Positions 28,269 to 35,061 are shown, counted from the stretch's first letter. The stretch is 64,000 bases of DNA from Oscillospiraceae bacterium (GCA_015064155.1 SVST01000010.1:31205-95204); one strand, 5' to 3'. The notes: generated by a model not told the origin, from the sequence alone. Made by a program: numbers and translations.

Positions 28269-29105
28269 TTATTCCGCCTTTCCGTTCAAGATGCTCCGCA
28301 AATAAGCAAGCGTTGCGACGATATCCTTGGTTTGCTGTTCCCCTTTGATTTCGCGCTCGATGATATAGTTGCCCGTGTAGCCTACCGCCTGCAAGCGGCG
28401 GATGACCTCGGGAACGTTCGCCAAGCCCTCGCCAACGGCAACCTCACGTCCCAGCTGCTTTCCGTCGGTGGGATAAAAGCCGTCCTTGATATGGGTATCC
28501 ATCACGTATTTTCCGAACACCGAAACGGCATCGGCAGAATTTGCCTTGCCGTAAAGAATCAGATTCGCGGTATCCATGTTGATGCCCACGTTGTCAAAGC
28601 CCAGCTCCTCGATCACGCGCAAGAGCACCACGGGGGTTTCCTGACCGGTTTCAAACAAAAACGAGATTCCCCTTTTTTGGCACTCCTTGACGATATACCG
28701 AAGCGCGGCAAGCACTGCGGCATACTGCGGATCGGTCATATTTTCGGGCAGAAAGCCCGCGTGCGTTGCAATGCGCGAAACACCCAACTTGACAGCAAAA
28801 TCGGCACCCTCTAAAATCTCCTCGGTGCGCTTCATGCGATAGGGTTCGGGAACGATGCCAAGCGTTACGGGTCCTCCCGTAAAGTTCCATTCCTTAGGTC
28901 CCGACCAGCCCGCCCACAAGGTGGAAATCTCAATGCCGTTCTCCTCTGCCGCACGAACGATCGCAGCGGCATTCTCGTCGGTGTAAAGGGCGGGATTCCA
29001 CACGCTGAGCTGACAGCAATCACAGCCGATCTCGCGCGCCTTTTTCATCTCGGCAAAGATATCGGTTTCGGCGGTATATACGATCAAAACTCCAAGTTTG
29101 TTCAT
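28269..29105 (-). CDS. Sugar phosphate isomerase/epimerase, AP-endonuclease-2 TIM barrel
   Basis: 278 residues from the ATG at 29105, chosen because GGAGG sits six bases upstream; an in-frame extension of 28 codons runs through the promoter and is not coding. Family signs: MNKLGVLIVYTAETDIFAEM, DCCQLSVWNPALY, GVSRIATHAGFLPE, FLFETGQETP with its metal-binding glutamate, NVGINMDTANLILYGK and MDTHIKDGFY. Metal ligands Glu, Asp and His are present. Partner of the Gfo/Idh/MocA enzyme; such pairs often degrade inositol-like or rare sugars. Confidence 0.88.
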   Translation of the reverse strand: MNKLGVLIVYTAETDIFAEMKKAREIGCDCCQLSVWNPALYTDENAAAIVRAAEENGIEISTLWAGWSGPKEWNFTGGPVTLGIVPEPYRMKRTEEILEGADFAVKLGVSRIATHAGFLPENMTDPQYAAVLAALRYIVKECQKRGISFLFETGQETPVVLLRVIEELGFDNVGINMDTANLILYGKANSADAVSVFGKYVMDTHIKDGFYPTDGKQLGREVAVGEGLANVPEVIRRLQAVGYTGNYIIEREIKGEQQTKDIVATLAYLRSILNGKAE

Positions 29106-29142
29106 TTCATTTCCTCCAAATAACAAAAAATTGAAAAATCGT

Positions 29143-29183
29143 ATTGACAATTTTATTATACATGCTGTATAATAGATTGTCAA
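29143..29183. promoter_or_regulatory. Overlapping palindromic divergent promoters
   Basis: Two consensus promoters are superimposed face to face. Plus strand: TTGACA (29144-29149), 18-base spacer, TATAAT (29168-29173), reading into the AraC gene. Minus strand: TTGACA (29178-29183), 17-base spacer, TATAAT (29155-29160), reading into the isomerase gene. The segment is an imperfect palindrome with arms ATTGACAAT and TATTATACA, so each -35 lies just upstream of the other promoter's -10 on the same DNA. Simultaneous occupancy seems impossible, implying an either/or switch. Confidence 0.88.
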
Positions 29184-29232
29184 TAACACATTCTTGCGAT
29201 TTATATGATATTTTTGCGAACGGAGAAAAACG

Positions 29233-30081
29233 ATGCGCCAATATGAAAATCACAATTTGGAGAACAATGAACTGCCGTTCATCTATAAGCCGGGCAAAGT
29301 TCGTTCGGTCAATCGGATGTTTGCCGCCTCCAACTGGCACGAAAACGTTGAGATTCTTTATTTCACCGAGGGCAGGGGAGTCCTCTTCGATAACGGCAGG
29401 GTCATGTCCGTTGTAAAAGGAGATGTCGCAGTCATCAATGCCAATCATCTGCACGCGTTGGCAGGTGACGGCGAGCCGCTTTGCTACCGTTATCTGATCG
29501 TTGACCGAGCCTTTTGTCTTGCGAACGGCTTTGACAGCACCGCCCTCTCCTATCAACCAAAAATCAACGACCCCGCCCTTTTGGCTCTCATGTCAGACTT
29601 GAACGCGGCATACGAAATGCCCGACGGAAGCGCCTATAAAACGCTGACGGCGCGAACGCTGGTCTTACGAATCATGCTTCTTTTATGCACCGGCTACAGT
29701 CAAAGCGCAGCCGTCGATGACCGCCGGGAAAGAAGCACCGCATACGTAAAAAAGGCAATCGACTATATCCGTGCCTCCTATGCAAACGATCTTTCGCTCG
29801 ACGAGGTTGCCGCCTTTGCCGGAATCAACAAATGCTATCTGTCACGCGAATTTCACAAATATACGGGCTATCCGTTCGTTGCTTACGTCAACCGCACGAG
29901 ATGTCAGCAGGCGGCTCGGCTCCTTTTGGACGGACACCTCAGCGTTCATGAGATCGGAAAGCTGTGCGGCTTTGAAAACCGATCGTATTTCACCAAAAGC
30001 TTTCGCCGTTACATGGGAAGCACACCGAACGAATACCGTGCAAGCGTCGCAAACCAAGCGGAAGAAAGAAAACCAAAATGA
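29233..30081 (+). CDS. AraC-family transcriptional regulator
   Basis: 282 residues. The N-terminal half is a cupin-like sensor (NVEILYFTEGRGVLFDNGRV and VKGDVAVINANHLHAL). The C-terminal 100 residues hold two helix-turn-helix units: LSLDEVAAFAGINKCYLSRE and LSVHEIGKLCGFENRSYFTK, ending SFRRYMGSTPNEYRA. GGAG lies seven bases before the ATG. It is divergent from the isomerase-oxidoreductase operon with overlapping promoters and very likely controls it in response to a sugar. Confidence 0.92.
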   Translation: MRQYENHNLENNELPFIYKPGKVRSVNRMFAASNWHENVEILYFTEGRGVLFDNGRVMSVVKGDVAVINANHLHALAGDGEPLCYRYLIVDRAFCLANGFDSTALSYQPKINDPALLALMSDLNAAYEMPDGSAYKTLTARTLVLRIMLLLCTGYSQSAAVDDRRERSTAYVKKAIDYIRASYANDLSLDEVAAFAGINKCYLSREFHKYTGYPFVAYVNRTRCQQAARLLLDGHLSVHEIGKLCGFENRSYFTKSFRRYMGSTPNEYRASVANQAEERKPK

Positions 30082-30113
30082 TAAATCGGTCGATTTCACG
30101 ACGTCAAGCAAAA

Positions 30114-30148
30114 AAAGAAAGGGCTGTCATCAGACAACCCTTTCTTTT
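30114..30148. terminator. Bidirectional terminator between AraC gene and lipoprotein gene
   Basis: A 15-bp stem with one mismatch (AAAGAAAGGG-C-TGTC against GACAACCCTTTCTTT) and a 4-base loop, with A/T-rich flanks on both sides, placed between two convergent genes. Confidence 0.75.
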
Positions 30149-30162
30149 GATAAAGAGCAAAA

Positions 30163-30810
30163 TTACTGAATCATTGCCTCAAACTCGGCAACCGTGTAGT
30201 CGCCTACAAGAGTGGCAATCACGTAAGTCATGTATCCGCCCTGCTTGTGCAGATAGTATACCTGCGTCATGGTTTTGCCGTATGCCACGGTGGTACAAAC
30301 GACACGGGTAAATTGGGTGTCACCCAAGGTTACCTGATCGTAAGAATCGGGGAAGGTCACCGTCATATTGGGAACCTGCGAAAGCTGCACCTTGAGCGCA
30401 TCGGCATACTGCGTTTCGGTAATGCTGCTGGAGAACGTCTTCGCGAGATTTTCGTATCCCACGCTGATGTTGCTGCCCGTAACCAAATCCTTTGCCATCA
30501 TGTCGTAAACGGCAGGAACGTTCTTCAGCACGTCCTTGTAATCCTTGCCCAAAATCATCTCTGCGCCCATATTCATGGCAGCGGCGATTTCGGTTTCGCT
30601 CAAATATACCCAATCATCGGGCTTGGTAAAGCGAATACCAATGGTGTTGTTTGCGTAGACGTCGCCCTCGATGGTTCCGCGGGAAAGCTCCACGGTCTTA
30701 GAGTCACCATCGTCATCGCCATCATCTTCGGAATCCTCATTGTTCAAATTACAGCTAACGAGCGTGAAAATCATCAGAACCGCCAGCAACAAAGACAACC
30801 ATTTTTTCAT
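30163..30810 (-). CDS. Small lipoprotein of unknown function
   Basis: 215 residues from the ATG at 30810 (GGAGG nine bases upstream). A classical lipoprotein signal peptide MKKWLSLLLAVLMIFTLVSC places the lipidated cysteine at residue 20, followed by an acidic linker of Asp/Glu/Ser and then a globular domain beginning GDVYANNTIGIRFTKPDDWVYL. The mature part is anchored outside the membrane. The globular region recalls small extracytoplasmic domains common in Clostridia, but I do not recognise a named family. Confidence 0.85.
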   Translation of the reverse strand: MKKWLSLLLAVLMIFTLVSCNLNNEDSEDDGDDDGDSKTVELSRGTIEGDVYANNTIGIRFTKPDDWVYLSETEIAAAMNMGAEMILGKDYKDVLKNVPAVYDMMAKDLVTGSNISVGYENLAKTFSSSITETQYADALKVQLSQVPNMTVTFPDSYDQVTLGDTQFTRVVCTTVAYGKTMTQVYYLHKQGGYMTYVIATLVGDYTVAEFEAMIQ

Positions 30811-30882
30811 TTTTTGAATCCTCCATGTAGATAGTAAAATCAGATCTTGCCGCATCAATCGGTCAAACAAGACCCTATTGGA

Positions 30883-30911
30883 ATTATACACTTTGTTTTC
30901 CGTTTTGTCAA
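30883..30911 (-). promoter_or_regulatory. Promoter of the lipoprotein gene
   Basis: Minus strand TTGACA (30906-30911), 17-base spacer, TATAAT (30883-30888): full consensus, about 70 bases before the ATG. Confidence 0.88.
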
Positions 30912-30946
30912 TAGAAAATCGTTTTTCTTTTTATATTTTTTAAAGG

Positions 30947-31010
30947 AGTAAATTCTCAAAGTAAATGCAACTTCTAAATTGCACTGTTGCATTTACTTTG
31001 AGAATTTACT
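30947..31010. repeat. Perfect 25-bp inverted repeat with 14-base loop
   Basis: The arms 30947-30971 and 30986-31010 are exact reverse complements (outer ends AGTAAATTCTC and GAGAATTTACT). No T-run follows on either strand, so it is not a standard terminator. No coding content. It could be a relic of a small mobile element or a structured RNA segment; nothing identifies it further. Confidence 0.8.
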
Positions 31011-31029
31011 AAAAAGCAATAAATATTGG

Positions 31030-31076
31030 GTTGTTACCTAACAACTATTGACAAACTCTATCAAATATGATATACT
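31030..31076 (+). promoter_or_regulatory. Toxin-mRNA promoter with adjacent palindrome
   Basis: TTGACA (31048-31053), 17-base spacer, TATACT (31071-31076). A palindrome GTTGTTA-CC-TAACAAC (31030-31045) abuts the -35 box and could be an operator. Confidence 0.85.
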
Positions 31077-31135
31077 TGCTGTCGGTAGTAATACCCGGGG
31101 ACACCCTTTCGGTGGCGGTTGCTCCTTTCTTTTTA

Positions 31136-31179
31136 CGGAAGGAGATTTCTTTGCTCCTTCCGAATTCCCAAGGAAGGAG
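31136..31179 (+). promoter_or_regulatory. Mutually exclusive hairpins controlling the toxin ribosome site
   Basis: In the toxin mRNA leader, CTCCTTCC (31154-31161) can pair with the upstream copy GGAAGGAG (31137-31144) or with the downstream copy GGAAGGAG (31172-31179), which is the ribosome-binding site before the ATG at 31187. The first pairing would free the site and the second would hide it. Confidence 0.7.
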
Positions 31180-31186
31180 TGGTGCG

Positions 31187-31285
31187 ATGATTTTTCATTA
31201 TGCACCTTGTTTGGATGTATGGTTACGTACGAAGCCTTGTTTGCTTTTACTATGGTACTCATTACATTTGCGGCTCTGTTTGTGA
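31187..31285 (+). CDS. 32-codon leader reading frame overlapping the toxin
   Basis: It starts with ATG eight bases after a strong GGAAGGAG and encodes MIFHYAPCLDVWLRTK and onward, ending out of frame inside the toxin gene. The toxin ATG at 31219 has no good ribosome site of its own, so translation of this frame may be needed for toxin synthesis by coupling. The peptide resembles nothing I know and may have no function itself. Confidence 0.45.
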   Translation: MIFHYAPCLDVWLRTKPCLLLLWYSLHLRLCL

Positions 31286-31296
31286 GCCGTAAATAA
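31219..31296 (+). CDS. Putative holin-like type I toxin (25 residues)
   Basis: A single hydrophobic helix starting MVTYEALFAFT and ending FVSRK with a basic tail. The V-T-Y-E/D-A-L-F start plus one membrane span plus positive end is the pattern of the putative holin-like toxin family found in Clostridia and lactobacilli. Such peptides depolarise the membrane when overproduced. It lies on a short transcript with its own promoter, structured leader and terminator, and is opposed by a convergent antisense promoter, which is the layout of a type I toxin-antitoxin locus. Confidence 0.78.
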   Translation: MVTYEALFAFTMVLITFAALFVSRK

Positions 31297-31299
31297 ACA

Positions 31300-31394
31300 A
31301 AAAGAAACCGCCTAACTTCCACATAAGGCGGTTTTCTTTTTAATCACTTATCTGGGAGCAACCGTCATCGGTGTCCCTTGTCACACTTATTATA
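31300..31394 (-). ncRNA. Predicted antisense antitoxin RNA
   Basis: A consensus minus-strand promoter at 31389-31417 would start transcription near 31382. The transcript of about 80 bases ends at the shared hairpin 31302-31340, making it fully complementary to the 3' end of the toxin mRNA. Its first bases (GGGACACC then CGGTTGCTCC) nearly repeat the leader of the toxin mRNA (31098-31105 and 31116-31125). Architecture resembles the par (Fst) and TxpA/RatA loci. Confidence 0.7.
31302..31341. terminator. Bidirectional terminator shared by toxin mRNA and antisense RNA
   Basis: AGAAACCGCCT and AGGCGGTTTTCT form the stem around a 13-base loop, with T-runs on both strands (CTTTTTAA and CTTTTTG). 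Confidence 0.82.
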
Positions 31395-31417
31395 CGCTAT
31401 TTTACCTAATATGTCAA
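31389..31417 (-). promoter_or_regulatory. Antitoxin RNA promoter
   Basis: Minus strand TTGACA (31412-31417), 17-base spacer, TATAAT (31389-31394): perfect consensus, stronger than the toxin promoter, as usual for the antisense RNA of such pairs. Confidence 0.85.
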
Positions 31418-31713
31418 TAGCTTTTTGAAATGTTTTATAAAACTTTTTGAAATTGTGTAATATTCTAATATCTTTGCACTTACAATTTAGACACACTAAA
31501 TAACAAACATTTTTTAATATAAAAACTCCGGACTTTTTGTGAACGCCGGGGTTATCCGACCTGCAGCTATTAAGGTCAGAAAAGATGGCTACGAGCATTA
31601 TGGTAACTCCGCTTCGCGTTGCGAAGCAAAGCCTTGAAGTATTAGTTCCGCAGCCAAACCGAAAAACCACCCAATCGGGTGGCTAAAAATAAATTCCCCT
31701 TGGTAATAGTATC
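31418..31713. other. Gene-free spacer with a degenerate tRNA-Gln 3' copy
   Basis: No gene is supported here. AT-rich to about 31520, then a stretch with no clear coding. At about 31640-31662 the plus strand reads TTAGTTCCGCAGCCA, close to the 3' end of the tRNA-Gln encoded 550 bases away (TAGTGCCGCAGCCA). A short hairpin CCACCCAATCGGGTGG lies just after it. Confidence 0.5.
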
Positions 31714-32149
31714 TTCGCACTTCGTGCGAAGATACCCACTGCTTGCCGCCGCCTCGCAAGCGGGCGTCGCTCTGCGCAGGGGTATGCGAACCTAATTCCG
31801 CGTCGCTTCGCTTGCGGAGCAAGGTGAGAATCTGCAGTGACGCGCGCAAAAATATCCTTCCCTTTAAACTAGGATATTCGCACTTCGTGCGAAGATACCC
31901 ACTGCTTGCCGCCGCCTCGCAAGCGGGCGTCGCTCTGCGCAGGGGTATGCGAACCTAATTCCGCGTCGCTTCGCTTGCGGAGCAAGGTGAGAATCTGCAG
32001 TGACGCGCGCAAAAATATCCTTCCCTTTAAACTAGGATATTCGCACTTCGTGCGAAGATACCCACTGCTTGCCGCCGCCTCGCAAGCGGGCGTCGCTCTG
32101 CGCAGGGGTATGCGAACCTAATTCCGCGTCGCTTCGCTTGCGGAGCAAG
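31714..32149. repeat. 163-bp tandem repeat, about 2.7 copies
   Basis: Copies begin at 31714, 31877 and 32040 (period exactly 163) and look identical apart from the first few bases; the third stops at 32149 where a tRNA-like segment begins. Each unit contains small palindromes such as TTCGCAC-TTC-GTGCGAA and GCTTCGCTTGCGGAGC. Reading frames inside the units repeat perfectly and are not genes. Confidence 0.9.
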
Positions 32150-32224
32150 ATTCGAAGCGACGAGTGCCGCAGCCAAAAACAGAGGGTAGCACAAAGTGCT
32201 ACCCTCTGTTTTTGGCTGCGGCAC
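32150..32224. repeat. Inverted copy of the tRNA-Gln 3' end forming a 29-bp perfect palindrome
   Basis: Arms 32164-32192 and 32196-32224 are exact reverse complements around AAA. The inner 18 bp (32175-32213) are the tRNA terminator. The outer 11 bp (GTGCCGCAGCC) are the tRNA-Gln acceptor end copied onto the other strand. Upstream, TTCGAA at about 32151 matches the T-loop, so the copy extends, degenerate, through the T-arm. Confidence 0.85.
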
Positions 32225-32288
32225 TAGGATTCGAACCTAGGTAATGACGGAGTCAGAGTCCGTTGCCTTACCGCTTGGCGATGCCGCA
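32213..32288 (-). tRNA. tRNA-Gln (anticodon CTG)
   Basis: 76 bases including encoded CCA. The 5' acceptor strand TGCGGCA pairs with TGCCGCA; the anticodon arm reads GGACT-CTG-ACTCC; the T-loop is GGTTCGAATCC. The body is close to common bacterial tRNA-Gln genes. Confidence 0.95.
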
Positions 32289-32300
32289 TTCACAACGCGT

Positions 32301-32329
32301 ATTATAGCATATCTTCCTCCTTTTGTCAA
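32301..32329 (-). promoter_or_regulatory. tRNA-Gln promoter
   Basis: Minus strand TTGACA (32324-32329), 17-base spacer, TATAAT (32301-32306). Confidence 0.88.
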
Positions 32330-32477
32330 TACTTTTTTCAAAAAATCTCTCTTTATTTTCCAAAAAAAATGCTTTTTATTTGCGTTTATGGTGCAAAAAC
32401 GCGCGGTTTGGAGCCTTGCCCCTCTGCCGCGCGTTGCCGATTCGTTTCCCGGTTCGGTCGTCCGTCAAGTCGTGCGC

Positions 32478-33086
32478 TCAAAACAAGCCGCGGAACACCT
32501 CCAGCAGCTTAAAGCGCACCCGATACACGGGCTTCTCCGATTCGGTGATGATCTTATATTGCGAGGGGGTCAAGCCGACCCGGATAAAGGCATCCTCTGC
32601 CGTTTGCTTGCTCGCGCTCGCCGAGCCTACACACAGCGGCGGAAAAACACAGCACCACCAGTTCTGTCCCGCGCCCTCCCCGATGCAGACTCGCAACGAA
32701 AGATACTCTCCCTCGGGAAAGCAAAAGCTCTCGTAATCGCGCGTTGGGTAGTCCTCCATTCCAAACAAAATCGTTACGGGGTCCTCTCTGCCTGCACGCT
32801 CGATCACCGCTTCGGCGGCGGCTTGGATCTCTCCCGTATGTGCTTCCAAAATTGCCCTTGCCTCGTCTTGGCTCTTACAGTCGGTCAAAAGCGGTGACGT
32901 TACCTCCAGCACCGCGTCACGCACCGCCAATTTGAGCGTTTGATCCTCTTCGCTGTCCGAGTTTGCCAGCACGTGCAAACGTACCACCGTGTTGTATACG
33001 GCTGCCTCTCCATGCACGGGCATCAGCCCCACCACCAATAGAATGGCGCACAAAATCAAGCTGACGGTAAGTAAACGGTTGTTCAT
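32478..33086 (-). CDS. spoIIR: Stage II sporulation protein R
   Basis: 202 residues from the ATG at 33086. N-terminal signal/anchor helix (LLTVSLILCAILLVVGLMPV), then the family core VVRLHVLANSDSEEDQTLKL, VRDAVLE, and the C-terminal VYRVRFKLLEVFRGLF. SpoIIR is secreted from the forespore and triggers processing of pro-sigma-E in the mother cell through SpoIIGA. The ribosome site GGAGG lies within the stem of a terminator-like hairpin, which may limit expression from read-through. Its presence supports a sporulating lineage. Confidence 0.93.
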   Translation of the reverse strand: MNNRLLTVSLILCAILLVVGLMPVHGEAAVYNTVVRLHVLANSDSEEDQTLKLAVRDAVLEVTSPLLTDCKSQDEARAILEAHTGEIQAAAEAVIERAGREDPVTILFGMEDYPTRDYESFCFPEGEYLSLRVCIGEGAGQNWWCCVFPPLCVGSASASKQTAEDAFIRVGLTPSQYKIITESEKPVYRVRFKLLEVFRGLF

Positions 33087-33138
33087 AAAAAAATCCTCCA
33101 ATCGGTTTTGATGATAGCATCATTCCCACATTGGAGGA
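33087..33138 (-). terminator. Terminator-like hairpin containing the spoIIR ribosome site
   Basis: On the minus strand TCCTCCAAT (33138-33130) pairs with ATTGGAGGA (33102-33094), with an inner ATGAT/ATCAT stem, and is followed by seven T and then the spoIIR ATG. It would end nrnA transcription and at the same time mask the spoIIR ribosome site. Confidence 0.7.
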
Positions 33139-33149
33139 GTTTTATTCAG

Positions 33150-34157
33150 TTAATCCGCAATCAGTTGCAATTCTGCAAGAAGCTTTTGGATGGCGTCGTC
33201 CATATCGGCGGCAACCAGCGTACATCCCGCCGCCTTTTTGTGTCCTCCGCCTCCGAATTTTGCGCAAACGGCGGAAACGTCAAAATCAGACGCAGACCGC
33301 ATAGACACGCGGAAAATCCCCTCGGCATTGGGTTGACGGATCGAAAGCGCGACCTCGACCCCCATCAGGGAGCGTGCGGTTTCCACCAATCCGTCCAGAT
33401 GCTCGTCCCGCAGTCCCAGGGCGACCTTCAAAGCATACGGGCAGGTCACGATGGCAACCTTTCCCTCCCGATGAGTTTGCAGATTGGAGATGGCTGCCGC
33501 CTGTGCGCGCAGCTCCTCCATCGTTCTGGACGAGAACAACAAATGATTGATCCTTGCGGTATCGATCCCGCTTTCCAACAGCTCTGCGGCACGCAAATGC
33601 GTTTCGGGCGTGACGTTGGAATAACGGAATCCACCCGTATCGGCACTGATCGCCGCGTACAGATTGGTACAAAGAGCAGGGGTAATCTGCAGTTTTTCCT
33701 CGGTTGCAAGCTGTTTGACAATATCAAACATGATCTCACCCGTTGCCGCCGCATCGGGTCTTACGTAATAATTGGCATAGGGCTCTCCCACGCCGTGGTG
33801 ATCGATCATCAAATCGACCCGATCCCCATAGCTTGCAAAAAGCGTCCCCAGCTGGGAGGGAGAAGCGGTATCCACACTGATGACTCGCACGTCCTGCAGA
33901 TCACCCGGGATAGATTCCGGCAGCACGCTTTCCTGCATCCCGTGCATCAAAAAGCGCAACCGAAGCGGAATTTCGTCCTGACAAACGCAATAAGCACGCG
34001 AGCCAAGGCTTTCCAGCACCATTCGCATGGCGAATGCAGAGCCGACCGCGTCGGCATCCGGTGCGCGGTGGAACAAGACCAGCGTATCGCGCGCCTCGCA
34101 TAGACTTTCCAGCACCGTGTCAAAGCTGATTTGAGAATATTGTACCGATTCAGTCAT
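33150..34157 (-). CDS. nrnA: Bifunctional oligoribonuclease/PAP phosphatase NrnA
   Basis: 335 residues from the ATG at 34157, which overlaps the rbfA stop (ATGACTGA). DHH-family motifs: HRAPDADAVGSAFAM (motif I), ISVDTA, the DHH triad in MIDHHGVGE, FRYSNVTPET, and the DHHA1 glycine motif GGGGHKKAAGC. The enzyme degrades short RNA oligonucleotides and dephosphorylates 3'-phosphoadenosine 5'-phosphate. Clustering with rbfA is usual in Bacillota, although nusA and infB are not next to it here. Confidence 0.92.
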   Translation of the reverse strand: MTESVQYSQISFDTVLESLCEARDTLVLFHRAPDADAVGSAFAMRMVLESLGSRAYCVCQDEIPLRLRFLMHGMQESVLPESIPGDLQDVRVISVDTASPSQLGTLFASYGDRVDLMIDHHGVGEPYANYYVRPDAAATGEIMFDIVKQLATEEKLQITPALCTNLYAAISADTGGFRYSNVTPETHLRAAELLESGIDTARINHLLFSSRTMEELRAQAAAISNLQTHREGKVAIVTCPYALKVALGLRDEHLDGLVETARSLMGVEVALSIRQPNAEGIFRVSMRSASDFDVSAVCAKFGGGGHKKAAGCTLVAADMDDAIQKLLAELQLIAD

Positions 34158-34533
34158 TGATTTCGCCTTCCTCGTCGTCATTTTCCTCCTCAGGAGTGAT
34201 GTCGAGTCCCTCCAGGATCGATGCAATATGCGCACCGTAAGAAATCGAGGAATCGGGGAGGAAGGTTAATTCGGGGGTAATGCGCAGATTGAGCGAACGA
34301 GCCAGCTCGCGGCGAATAAAGCCGTTTGCCGCCTTAAGTCCCTTGGCAATTTCCTTGGGGTCACCCGACAGCGCGGAATAAAAAATCTTTGCGTATTTGA
34401 GATCTGCCGTACAGTCTGCGGCGGTGATACTGATAAACGCGTCGCTGACGCGAGGATCCTTCACCTTGCGCAGGATCACAGTCATTTCCTTTTGGATCTC
34501 TTCATTGATTCGGCTTTTTCTGTATTTTGCCAT
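34150..34533 (-). CDS. rbfA: 30S ribosome-binding factor A
   Basis: 127 residues. Conserved start MAKYRKSRINEEIQKEM, the KH-like core VKDPRVSDAFISITA, DLKYAKIFYS, and RRELARSLNLRITPELTFLPDSS-type ending. It acts in late 30S maturation and 16S 5'-end processing. The C-terminal tail is rich in Glu/Asp. AAAGGAG precedes the ATG by eleven bases. Confidence 0.95.
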   Translation of the reverse strand: MAKYRKSRINEEIQKEMTVILRKVKDPRVSDAFISITAADCTADLKYAKIFYSALSGDPKEIAKGLKAANGFIRRELARSLNLRITPELTFLPDSSISYGAHIASILEGLDITPEEENDDEEGEIND

Positions 34534-34555
34534 GTATGATCAAACTCCTTTTGGT

Positions 34556-34609
34556 TGAAACAAATAAAACGGCTTTCCCACAGAAATACTCTCTGCGGGA
34601 AAGCTGTTG
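34556..34609 (-). terminator. Terminator of the small membrane-protein gene
   Basis: A roughly 15-bp stem (CGGCTTTCCC-A-CAGA against TCTGCGGGAAAGCTG, with G-T pairs) followed on the minus strand by GTTTTATTTG. Confidence 0.72.
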
Positions 34610-34626
34610 AAAGCGGTGAATCGGGC

Positions 34627-34878
34627 TTATTGTGCGTCCTCGGCGGTCAGAACAACTGCCTCGGGCTCTGCCTCGAGCTCGTCCTGCGCGAAGTCAGCCT
34701 CGTCAAAATCCAGATACTCGTCTTCCTCTGCCTCAAGCTCAGCAGCCTTTCTCTTCTGAGAAATCTTCTGATAAATCTTTGCCGCGATGAAGATGATACC
34801 CGCAACGATCAGGATGATCTTAACGGCAGTCCAGAAATTATTCTTCTTTTCCACAACAACAACGTCTTGCTTTTCCAT
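34627..34878 (-). CDS. Small single-span membrane protein, unknown
   Basis: 83 residues: a charged start (MEKQDVVVVEKKNNFW), one membrane helix near residues 17-36 (TAVKIILIVAGIIFIAAKIY), a basic patch QKISQKRK, then a strongly acidic tail (many Glu, Asp, Ala). It has its own promoter and terminator, so it is a real monocistronic gene. Similar small acidic-tailed membrane proteins are common in Clostridia; no function is known to me. Confidence 0.8.
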   Translation of the reverse strand: MEKQDVVVVEKKNNFWTAVKIILIVAGIIFIAAKIYQKISQKRKAAELEAEEDEYLDFDEADFAQDELEAEPEAVVLTAEDAQ

Positions 34879-34931
34879 TTTTATTCCTCCGTTCTTCGAT
34901 GCGTCGGGCGCATCAAAAATAATCTACTATC

Positions 34932-34959
34932 AGTATACCATTTTTTTCGCAAAATGCAA
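34932..34959 (-). promoter_or_regulatory. Promoter of the small membrane-protein gene
   Basis: Minus strand TTGCAT (34954-34959), 16-base spacer, TATACT (34932-34937). Confidence 0.7.
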
Positions 34960-35061
34960 TAGGATTTACAAATTTTTTTAATTTTTTTTAAAAGCTCTTT
35001 CCTTTTTTGCCTTTTTATGTTAGAATGTAGACAGAGAACGTGACCGAAAGGATTGGATTTT

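Noticed and set aside
29106..29189. N-terminal extension of the sugar isomerase
   Set aside because: The extra 28 codons run through the promoter; a GGAGG site places the start at 29105.
31528..31626. Short plus-strand frame reading VNAGVIRPAAIKVRKDGYEH
   Set aside because: It looks protein-like, but has no ribosome site or promoter, ends in repeat sequence, and matches no family I can name.
31743..32121. Two identical 71-codon frames
   Set aside because: They are the same frame repeated by the 163-bp tandem repeat, made of palindromic sequence, with no ribosome site.
31714..32149. CRISPR array
   Set aside because: The unit is 163 bp with no unique spacers between copies and no cas genes.
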